From Henricia sp. BOLD:AAB3569 (lineage: Eukaryota > Echinodermata > Asteroidea > Spinulosida > Echinasteridae): 64,000 nucleotides of DNA. Location: the NCBI GenBank assembly GCA_037783545.1, contig JBBELK010000822.1, positions 806,001-870,000 of the forward strand. Direction: 5' to 3'. Position 1 is the stretch's first letter. The number at the start of each line of letters is the position of its first letter. The notes below the pieces were generated by a model. That model saw only the letters and a program-made list of their open reading frames with translations, did not search any database and was not told the origin of the DNA. The translations under genes were made by a program, and so were the position numbers. Below are positions 10,921 to 23,216 of the stretch, piece by piece.

Positions 10921-12481
10921 ACGCGTACTGCTAATCAAATTGGGTCATTTTGTTGAAATCTGTGACCATAATTTTCCCCAGATTTTTGATGTCCAGATTT
11001 TTTTTTTTGGAAAATAAAAAATAATGCTAATGTCGCCATTTAAAATAATTTTTTTAAAGAGGGACGTAGTCGCTAATTTTTTTCAAAATCGGCTCTGGAT
11101 TTTTAGTCGAGTTTACATATTTTAATAACTTGACTAAATCTAATTTGTTTGTTGTATTCATTAGTAATATTTTATGGCGTCCCACCAACAATTTCAAAGT
11201 TCAACACTTCTGCAATGACTGAAATTGCAGAAAAGTGGCTCAAACTTGTTTTTTTTTTCTTTACATGCTTGAAGTATTTGATGGGGAGGGGACAATTTTA
11301 GCATTGGAAGCTGGAAATATACAACTTGAAATAACAGCAAGTGATTTTAATCGTGAACGAGGCAATAGAATTGTTTAAAATGTTGTGTGATTGAGAAATT
11401 GATTGAGCGTGAGAGAGTGTGCATTTGTGAGTGTGAGGTCGAGTGATTTATTAAGTCAGTGTAGAAAATACAAATGTGTCAGCAAAAACCTGGACAAAGT
11501 CAACATTTTCAAGAAAGTAGCCTAGTGTAGTTTATGAACCTACATATAATGCTGAACATATCCTCAGAATTTCATAAAGATATCTCAAAAGTTGACTGAG
11601 ATATGGCCTTTCAAAAATAGTGTAATATTGTGGTTCAGAAAAACATGTTTTTGAGAAAATTGACTTCGTAAAATTCACAATTTTCCTAGTCATGGGACAG
11701 GTATGATCAAAACTTTTAGGTTAACGGGCGTCCAAAGATGTCAACATTTTCACGGTCTTACAAAGCATACGGGGGAGGGGGTCGAGGACCACATATGACT
11801 TTACATGCACTGTAAAATGTTGACATTTCACGGTAGTGACAAAAAAAGTAGTATTTTGGGGGAGGAATACTATATGCTCTGTAGAACTCTGAAAATGTTG
11901 ACAATTTTGAACGGCCCAGAAGTACAGACAAAAAAAGGAGAAAATTCAATCTTCGACACACTTTGAATAGCAAGTACCCCAAACATTAGCTGGCGATTTT
12001 GTCCAGGTTTTCGCAGCCACAAATATTCAAGTAGCTGCGATGCCTAAGCATGAAAACATTACCTTCATTCTGCGTATGTACTTAACGTCGAACATAGAAC
12101 TCAGCGTGGAAAAGGGGAACTGGAGGAAAATGTGTACAATATACTGTAAAATTGAAATGTTTTTATTACATGGAGCAACCCAATTAAAAAAAAATAATAA
12201 TAATAATAAAGTTGTTCTACATTGTTGTTAGATCAAGAAATTGTGAAAGAATTGGGATAAAAATACAGTAAAAATGGAATGTGGATGCTCAAATTACCAT
12301 TTTAAGTTTTTTTAAATTGGTGTATTAGTTGTATTCATTATTGAGCTTGTTACATACTTTAAAACGTTTCGTTGGCACCACAAGTTTTAGGAGAGGGGAA
12401 AAACTCCACTAACAGAGAAACTGTCTGCTCAGAATATTTTCTTTGTGTGCTAAACCCGGTATCGCCGTAAGTCTAAATTGT

Positions 12482-13283
12482 GACACATACACGTCATACA
12501 TGTACATCAAGCATTGTGCATCAAGTATGGCAAAGTTAGAGGAACTATTTCTGGACGTGCCAAGTTAACATTCAATCTCGGAAAAAAATCTCTATTTCTA
12601 GTAGAGACTTATCTCTATTGGAAATAGAGATATCTCTAGCCTTTTCTCAAGGCTTTTCTTTACAAGCGTTCATCGCCTGTGCTCGCGCCCGGGAAAGAGA
12701 TAGTCGCACACGGTATAGCGCCCTTTACCGTGAGCGGTAAGAAAAACCTTTTCACATTTCTCCGACGTGTTTACTCGCTCTTAATTACATTCCGTATGAT
12801 TTCGCCCGGAAATTGCTGATTGGTTTCCGGTGATGTCATCATTGTCTAAAAATATCTCGCATTGTAGCGTACACACCGACTCTTATATACACTGGATTGA
12901 ATGTGTTTGTACATGCAGATGAGCGCAGAGGGTTTTACGCCTGCCATACGTGTACGTGATGACGCACTTTGTCTAATCCAAATACATTTGTATGGAGATC
13001 AATTAGTGTACAGTACGAAAGGGCGATGCTACCTAAAGGTTTTTATCATGACATGCTTGATTGACATCAAACGTTTGCACACGCCAGATGTGTTCTGCGC
13101 AAAGTCGCAGTTCCACGGGAAAATCCACCAGCCGCTAGACTTGAGCAAGTTTGACTTCAATGCGAGCCGACCGTTGTGGCTCGCAAAGCAACCGCGTCTT
13201 TGACAAAGACTAAGGTATCTCTAAATGTTCACTTTGTATGCCATACTTGACGCTTGACCTTTGACACGTACATGTATGTGTGA
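12482..13283. mobile_element. Possible TIR element with about 55-bp arms
   Basis: CATACATGTACATCAAGC, then ATCAAGTATGGCAAAGT (12490-12537) is imperfectly inverted at 13232-13283 (ACTTTGTATGCCATACTTGA, then ACATGTATGTGTG). The interior has the tandem motif ATCTCTATTTCTAGTAGAGA near 12586-12640. Borders are uncertain. Confidence 0.45.
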
Positions 13284-14543
13284 CCAAGCCTTAATACTCA
13301 AATGGGAATCGGGGCCTAATTTCTCTTCCATATTGCCCCGGGGCCACCCCCGAGATTTGGCCTAAAGGAAAGACCTTATAAGTATTTCGGCTGATTTTGA
13401 AAAGTGTCAGATTTTGGAAAGTGCTGAATAAAAGTGAGCAGTAATACAGAATGTCTGTATTGTTTCTGTATTCTCATAAAGTAAGCATCTAAATTCAGAA
13501 TACGTTTTTGGAGCGTGTGCCTCCGAAAAACCCTAGACAAATGCAATACAGTGTAGTCAGTTTCAACCAAAGTTTTGACAAGTTTAAAATTGATGTAATT
13601 TAAACAAATTGGGGGCAATATTATGAGATATGTACATGCTTATATGATATTTAATACAGAAACCAAAATCCAAACGAAATGTGGAAATAATAATAACGGC
13701 GTATTTTGTAATATTTCCAAAAATAAATAACATTGGAGCGATATGTACACTTTTAATTTTGTTGGATTGTCCTATTACGGGCAACTTTTTTAATACTTAG
13801 CTGGACTCCAAATGAGTTCAATTTTCAAAAAGTGAATGGTTTTCCATGCATCCTCCATGGTGTATTATATAAATACTAGCATACTGAGTGTGCTCTCTGA
13901 CCAATTAGCATTTTTGAAGTTTGGCGAAATTAAAGGAGAGGGCGCAGTTTTATTTGGGTGTATTTGTTTTTGTAAAAATGTTTTTTCTCTTTGAAAACTT
14001 GATTTACATGTTGTAATTATGTTAGAGACACAATTATAAATAAACATAAATAATAAAAGTGAAAATTTTGCAGTTACTTTGAATTCATACCCGAATCAAA
14101 GTGCGCCCTCCTGTGTCCGCCATACTTCAAAAAGGCTAATGCTGGTATTCAATTACAATAATCGAGACCGCATTAAGAAGCAACGAGTCCAAAATTGCCA
14201 AAATACGGATTTTGGTCTGGAGAAGCTAGTTTGCGAAACAGCACGTGATGTAGTTTCATAAACTGTATTATGTATAAATACGATTTTGTCACAAATCTTG
14301 GTTTGTCAAGTATTTTTCAGACGACTCGTAATTTGGTTAATAATGGCATTGTGTGTGACCAGTATTTCATGGATGCATCTAGTTTGAACCAGAATTTTAA
14401 TTTGATATTGGGGAAACTGTTTTGCCGGATTTTGAATCGTTTCCTAAACCTTTTCTTTTGGTTTAATGAACTTTATGATTACAATCCCATCCGTAATTTG
14501 TTCCTAGCATGGAACTACCATGTAAAAATCTCACCCGTGTGTC

Positions 14544-14651
14544 TTGTCAAGGTTACTGGGTCTTAACTAAAACCGGTGAACTGTTTCCCTGCGCATTAGC
14601 AATGAACATTTCAGATTACCAGTGAATGTTTTGACCCAGTTACCCTGGCAA
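14544..14651. repeat. Small inverted repeat
   Basis: TTGTCAAGGTTACTGGGTC (near 14544-14562) is imperfectly inverted as GACCCAGTTACCCTGGCAA (14633-14651). Loop of about 70 bp. Confidence 0.6.
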
Positions 14652-14822
14652 TTGACGTCGCACGTTAGTAGTCCATTCCCAAAACAGCAAGACTAAACAT
14701 GCAATAAAAAGGACTGTCATGTTGTTACTATGTCGGTTGCTATATTGTTCGCTTTTAAGATGCAGCGATCCATTTGTATGTTGAGCCTCCCTTTGAATGT
14801 AACCATGCAAAGAGAAGGGTTG

Positions 14823-14999
14823 TAGTCGAGTCCATCACAAGTCCAGAGCCGATAAAATCGTAAGTCCGTCACAAGTCCAATAACAAGAAGCAAAGGATGA
14901 ACACACACAAAAGAATGCTTTTGTTGGAGTTCATTTGAATAGGTTGTGACTTGACATAAGACCCATGGGCTTGTGAAGGACTTGTGATGGACTCGACTA
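14823..14999. mobile_element. MITE-like inverted repeat
   Basis: TAGTCGAGTCCATCACAAGT plus CC at 14823-14844 is perfectly inverted at 14978-14999. Length 177 bp. The internal half-site AAGTCCGTCACAAGTCC (near 14869-14880) repeats the end motif. Confidence 0.65.
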
Positions 15000-17011
15000 G
15001 AACCATGGGCAAAGAGCCCATAAAATAACACAATTAAACTTTCACAAAACATTTTTGAAGTAGTGATAAGACGAATCACAAATGTCCAAGTTTATACACC
15101 TTTTAAAAATCTCATCATTGTAAGAAAACAAATTAAGCGGGCCTAGCAAAAATGAAATTCATATTGTCTATGCATTTTTACCCGGAACAGTAAATTAAAA
15201 TAAAAAGGTAAAAAAAATCAGTTTGCCACTGAAGAAAAAATACAAATTTGAATTTTGTGTTCTAGAACTTGACTTGTTACCATCATAACTGAAAAAAATC
15301 CACATTTTATCGGCCCAGGGCAAAGAAAAAAAAACCTTTGATTGCATAAACATTTGACAAACTTCTTGTAGTAAATTTACATTTGTGACCTGACCGTTTG
15401 AAATGAGTTGGACAGTCGTGTAGTCAAGGCTGAGTTTTTTTTACCATTTCTAGAAATCCGAAGCTGATCCAGGCCAAGTATAATACGAATATGCAATGGA
15501 GATTCTGGGTGTTACCTGAAAATTCCTGGCGGTACTGCCTAAAATGTCCATTATATTTGTGCAGTTTTTGTTATGGTCGTGAAAACTCACAAAAACTCGC
15601 GAAAACATTAAGGCTCAGACTGTGCATGGTTCACAGATGGTGCATGTAAATATCTCCCAATCATACATGTACAATGTCAAGCAATTTAAAACTGCATACA
15701 TTTTTTAGTTACCTTGTTCTTTAAAAAAATACAGTATGTCCTTGTCTATCTGGAAAGTCTTTTAAATTGATTGATCAGTGTTACAAACGTGTTCAAACAT
15801 TTGTAACAATTTTCAAATGCAGGTGGGGTTTATATTCTAAAATGAGATTTTCTAAAGAAATTGTGGCAAATGTGACGCAATTTAGCAGTGGGAATTCAAA
15901 TATTGAAACTACAGGAACGAACTGTAGATCAGTATAAGTTTAAATATTAGATACACGTTTTGTAATAAAATACAAAATTATCTGAGTTGAATTAAACAAA
16001 CTACTGCACTTGCATGATTCCGAATGAGTTGCTGTTTTTTCAGGGGTGGGAGGGTGTGGGGAGAAACAATAATTCAGCTTGTGTAGCATGATCTGTAAAT
16101 GTGTAAATGTCCGGTTAAAAGGAAAAAATAACTTGAAAAGCTGAAAATGGTTGCACATATTTCTTAGTTTGAAAGATATGTCACAACACATTCAATGTTG
16201 GGAAATCATCGCTTTGTATCGTTGTAATAACACTGTGTACTGGTCTATAGGCTGGCTCCTTGAAGAAATATACTTGTAAAGAAATGATTGCTATATTGAA
16301 ACAAAAGTGACAAAATATGTATGTTTAAAGTGTGTTAGAGATTTTTGAGTTGTCACTCAATGGAGGTAGTCTGCAGTTGACCAATCACATTGCGTCATTC
16401 TTACATCATTCATTGTAGTACCCAATCACATCTTAGTAAAAATTGCACTTTAAACCCATGTAGACGGTATATACACGATTTGTGAACGTTTTTCGTTTTT
16501 GTAGAAGAAAAATCCATGCATTACAGGGAGATATCCTGTATGGGTTTATGACGGCAAGATTGTATTGCATCCTTTGTAGAAAAGCTTGCTGTGTTACATG
16601 AGATATATAGCCGTACCATCCAGGGCATGCGTAATTTCTTTTGTCTTTTTTTATTTTTAAGAGAATCGATATTCTGTTCTGTACCATACCTCTTGTTGTA
16701 AGATGGAATTAAAGAGATTAATAATAAGTGGAGATGAAATTCTCCAACCCCACACGTTCAGGAATTCTGAAAATGTGTTTTAAGCGTTTGAGTTCTATTT
16801 GGTGTCTTTTAGTATTGTGGGTGTTTATACAGATTGGTTAAAAAAAAAGAAGTGATATGCCAATGGATATTTGATCATCCAAACAGGCTATGCCATGGTT
16901 TGAGCTACTGTACGCCATTAAAGAAAGCGGTGCAAATCCCAAACTAGACCCTTGCATAACATTTATCACTGCTCGGTCAACTGGAAACACAATGACATCA
17001 GGGGCCAATAC

Positions 17012-17580
17012 TAGACCAGTTGGGTGATATATTTGCATAAATCCTAGACTCCCACTTTCACGCTCGCATGCGGGCGAGTCAAGCACCAGACTACCTGGCA
17101 AATCGGGCCGTTTCCATGGGTTGCAAGCTGGTCGAAAGTCCGTGCGGTACCTGCAATACCTCGCACATTACTCTATGCATTTTTAAGCTGAACCATTCGA
17201 AATCGCATGTTGAAATGAACATGTTGAAACATGTAGTCATCGTGAATTTTTGTCAAAATAACGAAATAGAACGCGTTTTTTAATTGATGTCAACTTTGAA
17301 AGCTGGAACTTTCCAAACTGCAATGATGCATTCAAGAAAGTAGAGAAACAATTTTGGGTTATGTGACGGGTTTGAAGTTGCTGATCAGCATGGTCTAGCT
17401 CGGAAATACATAGAGTATTGTGCAAGGAATTCCAGGTACCGCACAGTTACCATGTGCCAGCGTGCACCCCTTGGAAACGGGGCCGACTTGCTAGATATAG
17501 TATGGTGCCTGAGTCACTCGTACGCTAGCACCAAATAGCGCGACTCCAGGACTTATGCAAATCTATCACGCAACTGGTCC
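17012..17580. mobile_element. Foldback element with about 150-bp arms
   Basis: The left arm holds ATATTTGCATAAATCCTAGA, GCGAGTCAAGCACC, CCGTTTCCATGGG and CGGTACCTGCAAT. The right arm holds the inverse blocks (CCAGGTACCGCACAG, CCTTGGAAACGGGG, TGGTGCCTGAGTCAC, GACTTATGCAAATCTATCAC). The arms are diverged. The right end runs into the next element. Confidence 0.6.
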
Positions 17581-17842
17581 ATTTCATGGCGCTGCTTAAA
17601 AGCGCTAGCTGAAAACATGTGCTTATCTGTAGCAGAAAATGTGTGCTAACGTCAAGGCTATTTTACGGCCAGGCGTGATTAAGCATGCGCGTGCTTGGAA
17701 ACGGGCATTGTTGCGTCACTAGTGTTTAGCAAATTTTGCCTCTGAAGCTGGCAAACCAGTGCTTGTTACAGTCTCCATAAAATAGCCGGAGCCTCCGTTA
17801 GCACAAAATCGGCTGCTAAACAGCTCCATGAAATTGGCCCCA
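17576..17842. mobile_element. MITE, GGNCCATTTCATGG ends
   Basis: TGGTCCATTTCATGGCGCTG at the left is inverted as CAGCTCCATGAAATTGGCCC at the right. The interior also folds (GGCTATTTTACGGCC and CATAAAATAGCCGG). A related GGGCCCAATTTCATGG end occurs at 50115 and CCATGAAATAG near 51658. Confidence 0.6.
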
Positions 17843-18010
17843 GGGTATCATTTTAAAAAGAAGATTCAACCCTAACAGGATAATTCCCTTTGATTCATAT
17901 GTGCCCTACTTTAGTTACAATTAGCAATAATCTCTCTGTTTCTTTTAACCACCCTGTATAGCGTGCTTAACATTATTACCCCTGATCATTGGGCTCATAA
18001 TAGCAATCCT

Positions 18011-18418
18011 TAATAGACCTGAAACGTAACGACGTCACGCAATGTTTACCGCAGTGCATTATGGGTGAAAAGTGGGTACGAAATCTCTGTATCTCTAGTT
18101 TGCGTGCGTTGCATGCATAGCGTATTATGCACGTAACGTTGTGAACTTTACTAACCGCTTCGCTGGCAAAAAAACCCGTCAAAAACAAAGATCGTAAATT
18201 TATAAAATGATTCGTGTCAAGAGAAGTGTACCTGCGTGAATTTTAAGCCCACGACGGACGCCGGAACTATGGTTTTAACTGTTAAGGCCCTAAAAAGGCG
18301 GCGAAAATGGCCCTGCAATAATTGTGCAAACTAGCGATGCAGAGATTTCGTCCCCACATTTCACCAATAATGCACCGCGGTAAACATTGCGTGTCGTCAT
18401 TATGTCATAGGTCTATTG
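18011..18418. mobile_element. MITE with about 75-bp arms
   Basis: TAATAGACCTGAAACGTAAC, then CACGCAATGTTTACCGC and GTGCATTATGGGTG at the left; inverse CACCAATAATGCACCGCGG, AAACATTGCGTGTCG and ATAGGTCTATTGA at the right. About 408 bp. Confidence 0.72.
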
Positions 18419-18440
18419 AAACCTCAATTCCCTGGGGAGC

Positions 18441-18574
18441 ATAGACTGTATTGAATAGCAGCCATCTTGTAGGGCAATCTGTTTAAATTGGTCAACGATA
18501 GAGGCACAATGTGCACGTCCTCACGGAACAAAGAAACTGCCCTACAACATGGCAGTTATTTGATACAATCTATA
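18441..18574. mobile_element. Small MITE-like inverted repeat
   Basis: Arms of about 40 bp: ATAGACTGTATTGAATAGCA and CATCTTGTAGGGCA at the left, inverse TGCCCTACAACATGGC and TTGATACAATCTAT at the right. Confidence 0.65.
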
Positions 18575-19269
18575 CAGCCCTGGCTTAAAATTAGTCGCTC
18601 ATGAGCTAATCAAACACATAAACACCACCTGCGTTAGGAAAAAGGAAGTGTGTGTCGAGGTATAGGGGCGTTAGGGGGAGGTCCCTTTGCCACATATCGT
18701 GCTGGGTATAGGATTCAAACCAACAACTCATAGAATCAAACAAAAATCCTTTTTGACTGTAATTGAATAGGCCCTGTTCGGGAAATTGATTCATTTGACG
18801 ATGATCAAATAATAGTGTCTCTAGCAAAAGATGCATTTTTTTATGATTAAAATTTGGACTCTATTTGTGTCCTTCCACAGCAAAAAGGTACATATGGCAA
18901 ACAAGAAAATATTTTAATATAAATATCTTGGTCTCACAATAAAAGGAATAACTGTTTTGTGTTAAGGAGAAACCCTAAAAGGGCAACAAATATTGTTACA
19001 ACATGCCTGTCTGAAACCTCCCTGTACACATCTCCCATGCAGCTTATGTAACAAAGACAGACATTTTTATTCTGCCTTGCAGTGCACAAATTATTATACT
19101 ATACAAAATTATTTTGAAACTTAATTTTCAAATCAAATTTGCAAATGAAAAACCCGTGTGCCGCCCTAGCAAATGAAAAACCTGTGGAGAACACTTCATT
19201 ATTATGAGTTTACAGCAGCTTATAAGTATCCTCCACCTAAACATCGAGATACATAGGTGGGTGGCGCCA

Positions 19270-19530
19270 TTGGCAGACGACGGCCAGAGACACCAGGGAT
19301 TCCCCTTTTACTCTTCACGAAAGAGTGCCTCTGGGATTTTTAAAAGTGCGTTACTCAACACACTGGGCCAACGGCTTTACATCCCATTCGAAGGATGGAG
19401 CAATTGTGGTTATATGCCTTGCTCAAGGGCACAGGTACCCCAGCTGGGTATTGAACCCGCAACCCCAAATTTTCACCCGAGTATTGTGAGTCAATGACCT
19501 AAACCACACGGCCACGGTACCTCACGTTTG
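19270..19530 (-). mobile_element. tRNA-derived SINE, - strand copy
   Basis: Reverse complement of the same SINE as at 7415: GGTGTCTCTGG, AAGATCCC-like, CCATCCTTCGAATGGGATGT, CTTGAGCAAGGC, GGGTTCAATACCC and TGGCCGTGTGGTTTAGGTCA are all readable on the - strand. Confidence 0.85.
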
Positions 19531-20130
19531 CTTGAAGATAAATTTGTTAACCCACAAGTGCTCATGGAATACAGCATAATGTAGTATGTCTGCGTCCCAT
19601 AAACCACTCCGCCATCGGCCTCGTGGTATATGGGATGAAAGACACATGTTGTATTTCATTAACTTAATATTCTCATTTCATGATGAACTTAATTTTTGAG
19701 AAAACACAACTGCAATGGAACTTTGTCTCCTTCCTTGGATCCAGATTTTGATGACCTTTGATTTAATAGGAAAGGTTTCTTACTGCAAAAGATGTCAAAC
19801 CCCGAGTTCTGATTGCTCTGTGTGTGTATGCAAATATATGCTCTTCCAAAAAAAGGAATGTCATTTTCTTAAAATATCAATTCTTGATCAAAACAGAAGT
19901 TTGTTGAAAGCAGTGAACTTGTGGATAACAAGGCACTGATCGACCAATCACTTTGGAATCACTTTCAAGACTGTTCCGTTTCAGTGATTTCATCCAGGTC
20001 CAAGAGGACCTGTTTGAACAAAATGATTGCCACAGTAATGAAATGTGACATTTACTGTTTCTGGGAGAATTCTGCAGTTCAGGGCTCTCAGAAAACCAAT
20101 TTTATTAGGTTATTAACCTGATTGAACCCA

Positions 20131-20398
20131 AGTGCTTTCCCGAGACACTATGAAAAACTTCACAGCATGCTCGGGTGGGACTCGAACCCATGACCTCCTG
20201 CAAACAAGGCAGACGTCTTAACCAATCGACCACCGAGCTGGCTGGTGTTGAATGGCCGGTTTGAATTGAACTATTTAGCATCGGCTGCTAGCTCGGTGGT
20301 CGAGTGGTTAAGACGTCTGCCTTGTTTGCAGGAGGTCGTAGGTTCGAGTCCCACCTGAGCACGCTATGAAGTTTTTGATAGTGTCTTGGGAAAGCACC
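20131..20398. repeat. Head-to-head pair of tRNA-like SINE units
   Basis: The left unit lies on the - strand and the right unit on the + strand. Both carry CTCGGTGGTCGANTGGTTAA, the anticodon-region block GTCTGCCTTGTTTGCAGGA, and GGTTCGAGTCCCACC. They share the outer extension AAGTGCTTTCCCGAGACACT in inverse. Arms of about 110 bp, centre 46-50 bp. The boxes are tRNA-like, but the flanking homology marks a mobile SINE rather than a tRNA gene. Confidence 0.75.
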
Positions 20399-20480
20399 GA
20401 GTATACAGTGTTAATAATTACGTCGGGCAAGGGCAAAACAAACCCTGATTAACATTCAATCTCCCCAACACAAGCTAATT

Positions 20481-20490
20481 TTTATTTATT
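20481..20490 (-). terminator. SLC4A1AP: Poly(A) signals of SLC4A1AP
   Basis: Two overlapping AATAAA hexamers on the - strand (20485-20490 and 20481-20486), about 117-126 bp after the stop codon at 20607. This gives a short 3'UTR. Confidence 0.75.
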
Positions 20491-20606
20491 AAACCTGCGT
20501 GGGATTAGCTGACCTCTGCATCAGTGCATCTTCTAAACAGCCCCAGAAGTACAGGAGGTCATCATCAGGGAGTGGTTCACCCTGCCTCAGTCAGATGCAC
20601 AATGTT

Positions 20607-20656
20607 TCAGTAGCCAAACTTTGCATTCAGGCGAGTCCGTCCATCACCGGTTTGAT
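20607..20656 (-). CDS. SLC4A1AP: SLC4A1AP terminal coding exon 14
   Basis: 50-bp coding part after CACCATATGCAG; stop TGA at 20609-20607. It encodes QTGDGRTRLNAKFGY, the strongly conserved kanadaptin C-terminus (GDGRTxLNxKxGY in vertebrates). Too short for ordinary ORF finding; identified by this motif and by phase agreement with exon 13. Poly(A) signals lie about 120 bp further on. Confidence 0.93.
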
Positions 20657-20720
20657 CTGCATATGGTGGAAAACAAAGATGGTTAACCAGTTGATATTTT
20701 TTGCAAAAAATACAATTTCT

Positions 20721-21691
20721 TTTAAACAGCTAGTATCGCCCCGTCCACATTTTTTAAGTTTTTCTGTTTATCATGGAGGTGTATGTGTCTACAACACCAT
20801 CACAACTTTTTTTCTACAAAACATCGACAGGCTTTTGCTTAAAATGCAAAGCAGTTCCGACCCTCTTCACCCGAAATTCTGAAACGCTCGAGGTCACTTG
20901 GTTTGTTGATAAACAGGGTTTTGACGTCATCCTGAGAAGAACACAAAACAGCCTGTGCAGTATTGAATGGAAAATACACGAAGTGAATGTTTATCATGCC
21001 TGTTTTGTCCTTCTAATTCAAAATACAAACGTGAAAAATACTTCATGTAATATGACAACAATCTACTATTACCTGTTTTGTGAAAAAACGGTGAAATTGT
21101 GGCTCACAATGAAGCTCTTTTGAAGTAAATACTGGTGCATTGCGATGGGTGGTTTTGTCACAGAACGAACGGCATTCACAGCGGTCTGTGTACAGCAGTG
21201 GGAACGGTCCCTGCGGGCCGTAGTTCCCACGTGTTTGAACATCGGCCGGTACAAGTTAGAAAGAGCGACTCATTTTTCTCTCTCTTGGTAATAGAAAAGA
21301 AAATCTTTCTGCTCTTTTTTTTTCATGGTGTCTGGTAAAGCATACAACCACACAACTACTGGGCACATCTCTGGCTTTTTGCACGAGAAAAATTCTTCGA
21401 AAAACAACATCGAACAGAGACAGTTTTCAGAGTTTTTTGCGTGTAAACGTATGGAACTGCCGATCGTGTTTACTCAGGATTGCGTCACGGGGTCATGCGC
21501 ATATCATTAATACCTAATGAGCGTTTCAGAAATCGCGAAAATTTCATTTTCGCACTTTTGCTTGCGATTTATCCACTTAAAACAGACATTTTAAATTAAA
21601 CAGCGGTGTAAGTCGGCTGTAGGGATATGTTGACTATCAAAAAAGGTGCAAATGCTGGATTTTTCGTCAAGGGGGATTCTAGCTCTTTAAA
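20721..21691 (+). mobile_element. TTAA-flanked element, family D (CAGCTAG end), copy 1
   Basis: Left TTTAAACAGCTAGTATCG, right GGGGGATTCTAGCTCTTTAA, imperfect inverses. It is about 970 bp and lies in the last SLC4A1AP intron. It holds a 116-codon frame (20773-21120) starting MEVYVSTTPSQLFFYKTSTG. The same frame persists in a second copy (36022-36737, - strand) and in a fragment (37466-37600). No known transposase motif. Confidence 0.72.
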
Positions 21692-22129
21692 ATAGCAAAT
21701 GCCAAGCACCAGGTCAAGCACCATAAATACAGACTCTTGAGAGTCATTTCTACATTCATTGTATGAATCTTCTCACCAAAAGATCACACTTTGCACCACT
21801 CCGAGGCGGCCCCCATGGAGCGAGATTTGCTACACTGACGGGCCGTCCACAGCCGTCAAGTTCAAAACACGGTGTGTACAAATGAACGGTGGACAATGGA
21901 CATGTTTAAACGTCAACCGTGAAAGACATCGGCAAATCTAACGTTTTAACTCGTCAACCAGCACTGTGACTATACATTTACATTGCCAGAATGTGTTTAC
22001 CTGTCCTCCGGCGTTGAGTGGTTAATTAAACAAATATTATTGGGTGATAAATTGAATTTTTGGATAACAAACTCTTACCAATGATCTTATACCTAAGAAA
22101 AACAATTTCTTCACAAGGGTAAAGCTAGC
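21692..22129. other. Intron sequence, nothing recognised
   Basis: Last SLC4A1AP intron. No exon, RNA gene or clear repeat seen. Confidence 0.4.
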
Positions 22130-22270
22130 TTAAAGGCACAGGCTCATCAGCAATGCGCGCTCGCCAAATTCATGCCACGAAACACGCAGCTTCACGCCTT
22201 TGCTATGGAGCCGCGTATTTCATAGCTCGAATTTGGTGCGCGCGCATTGCTGACGAGCCTGTGCCTTTAA
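22130..22270. mobile_element. TTAA-flanked MITE, family B (AGGCACAGGCTC ends), copy 1
   Basis: A 141-bp foldback from TTAAAGGCACAGGCTCATCA to TGACGAGCCTGTGCCTTTAA, with GCGCGC blocks near each end and an inner CACGCAGC / GCCGCGTA stem. Two related copies are at 24999-25141 and 54384-54477. Confidence 0.85.
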
Positions 22271-23013
22271 TCGGTTGAGATTTGTTTTTTTTAGACAGCC
22301 GGAGCTGTATACTATACAGGGAGCCGAGATGGTATATGGAATGCTCTAATCAGAGTTTTCCTGGACACAATGTTCTCGCGCCTGAATGACGGGAATACGA
22401 CCCGAAAACATTGTACTAAACAGGATCACACACCACCTAACCACCGAGAACTAGTTAACCGTGTCAAGAACGGACCACCTGAACTTGATCTATAAGTCCA
22501 TAATCATCACCAGTGCTCGAAATAAGCGGTATCGCATCGCAGTTTCCGATGCAAAAACAGCAGTTTGCGAACCATAAACTTTGATTGCCTAGCAAAACTG
22601 CGAATCAACTTTTTAGCACTGTAAGTTTAGTCCAGAATTGCTTCCACCACCAGCATACATCATGTACAGTACATGCTACAAAACTAAATGCAACAAAATA
22701 AATGCACAAAAGGTTGCCCTTCCATCACATTTCAAGTTAAAAATCTCAAAAGGCTGTATTTAAAACAAACGATGGGCTTATGTTCGATCCCGGCACAGAC
22801 CCGGGCGCTCGCCAGAACGTGCCTAGTCTGGTTTCCGGACCATAATATTCCCGGCTTTAGTGGGGCGGTAACCAGTCCAACTCATGCCGATCACCGTTTT
22901 GTTAACTTGAACGTCATTGGCCAGAATTTACTAGCAGCAGGTCATATTATTTTTATCAGCCAATCAGCATGCGTTTTACAACACGAGTTGGCCTCTTACT
23001 CGGAACGGGGAAT

Positions 23014-23216
23014 TCCCTGCACGTGAAATCCCCTGCACGTACGTACACATCGGTCGGAGGTACCCGAAGGTAGATTTTGTTGCTAACGTGTAGTTCGTGC
23101 GTTGACGGTGGCGCCGGAGGTAGGTTGTAGCAGGTACTACACGGTCACAAAAAATTCTACCTCCGGGTTACCTCCGTGAAATCCCCTGCACGTGAAATCC
23201 CCTGCACGTACGTACG
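23014..23216. repeat. Palindrome flanked by direct repeats
   Basis: GGAGGTACCCGAAGGTAGAT (23056) is inverted as TTCTACCTCCGGGTTACCTC (near 23155-23175). On both sides lies the direct repeat CCCTGCACGTGAAATCCCCT, continued by GCACGTACGTAC (about 23014-23045 and 23183-23214). Confidence 0.7.

Larger units (their letters stand above)
10139..20480. other. Intergenic region between convergent genes
   Basis: No coding exon was recognised on either strand. The parts up to 10660, 10921-12480, 13285-14540, 15000-17010 and 18580-19270 hold only AT-rich sequence, homopolymer runs and short tracts; part of this must be PPP2R5 and SLC4A1AP 3'UTR. The TIR elements and SINEs in between are listed separately. 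Confidence 0.5.

Noticed and set aside
12901..13203. 100-codon + strand frame.
   Set aside because: Inside a probable TIR element, no recognised protein features.
20519..20605. Exon-like frame on the - strand (EPLPDDDLLYFWGCLEDALM) with AG and GT at its ends.
   Set aside because: It lies between the SLC4A1AP stop (20607) and the poly(A) signals, so it is 3'UTR; no further exon follows.
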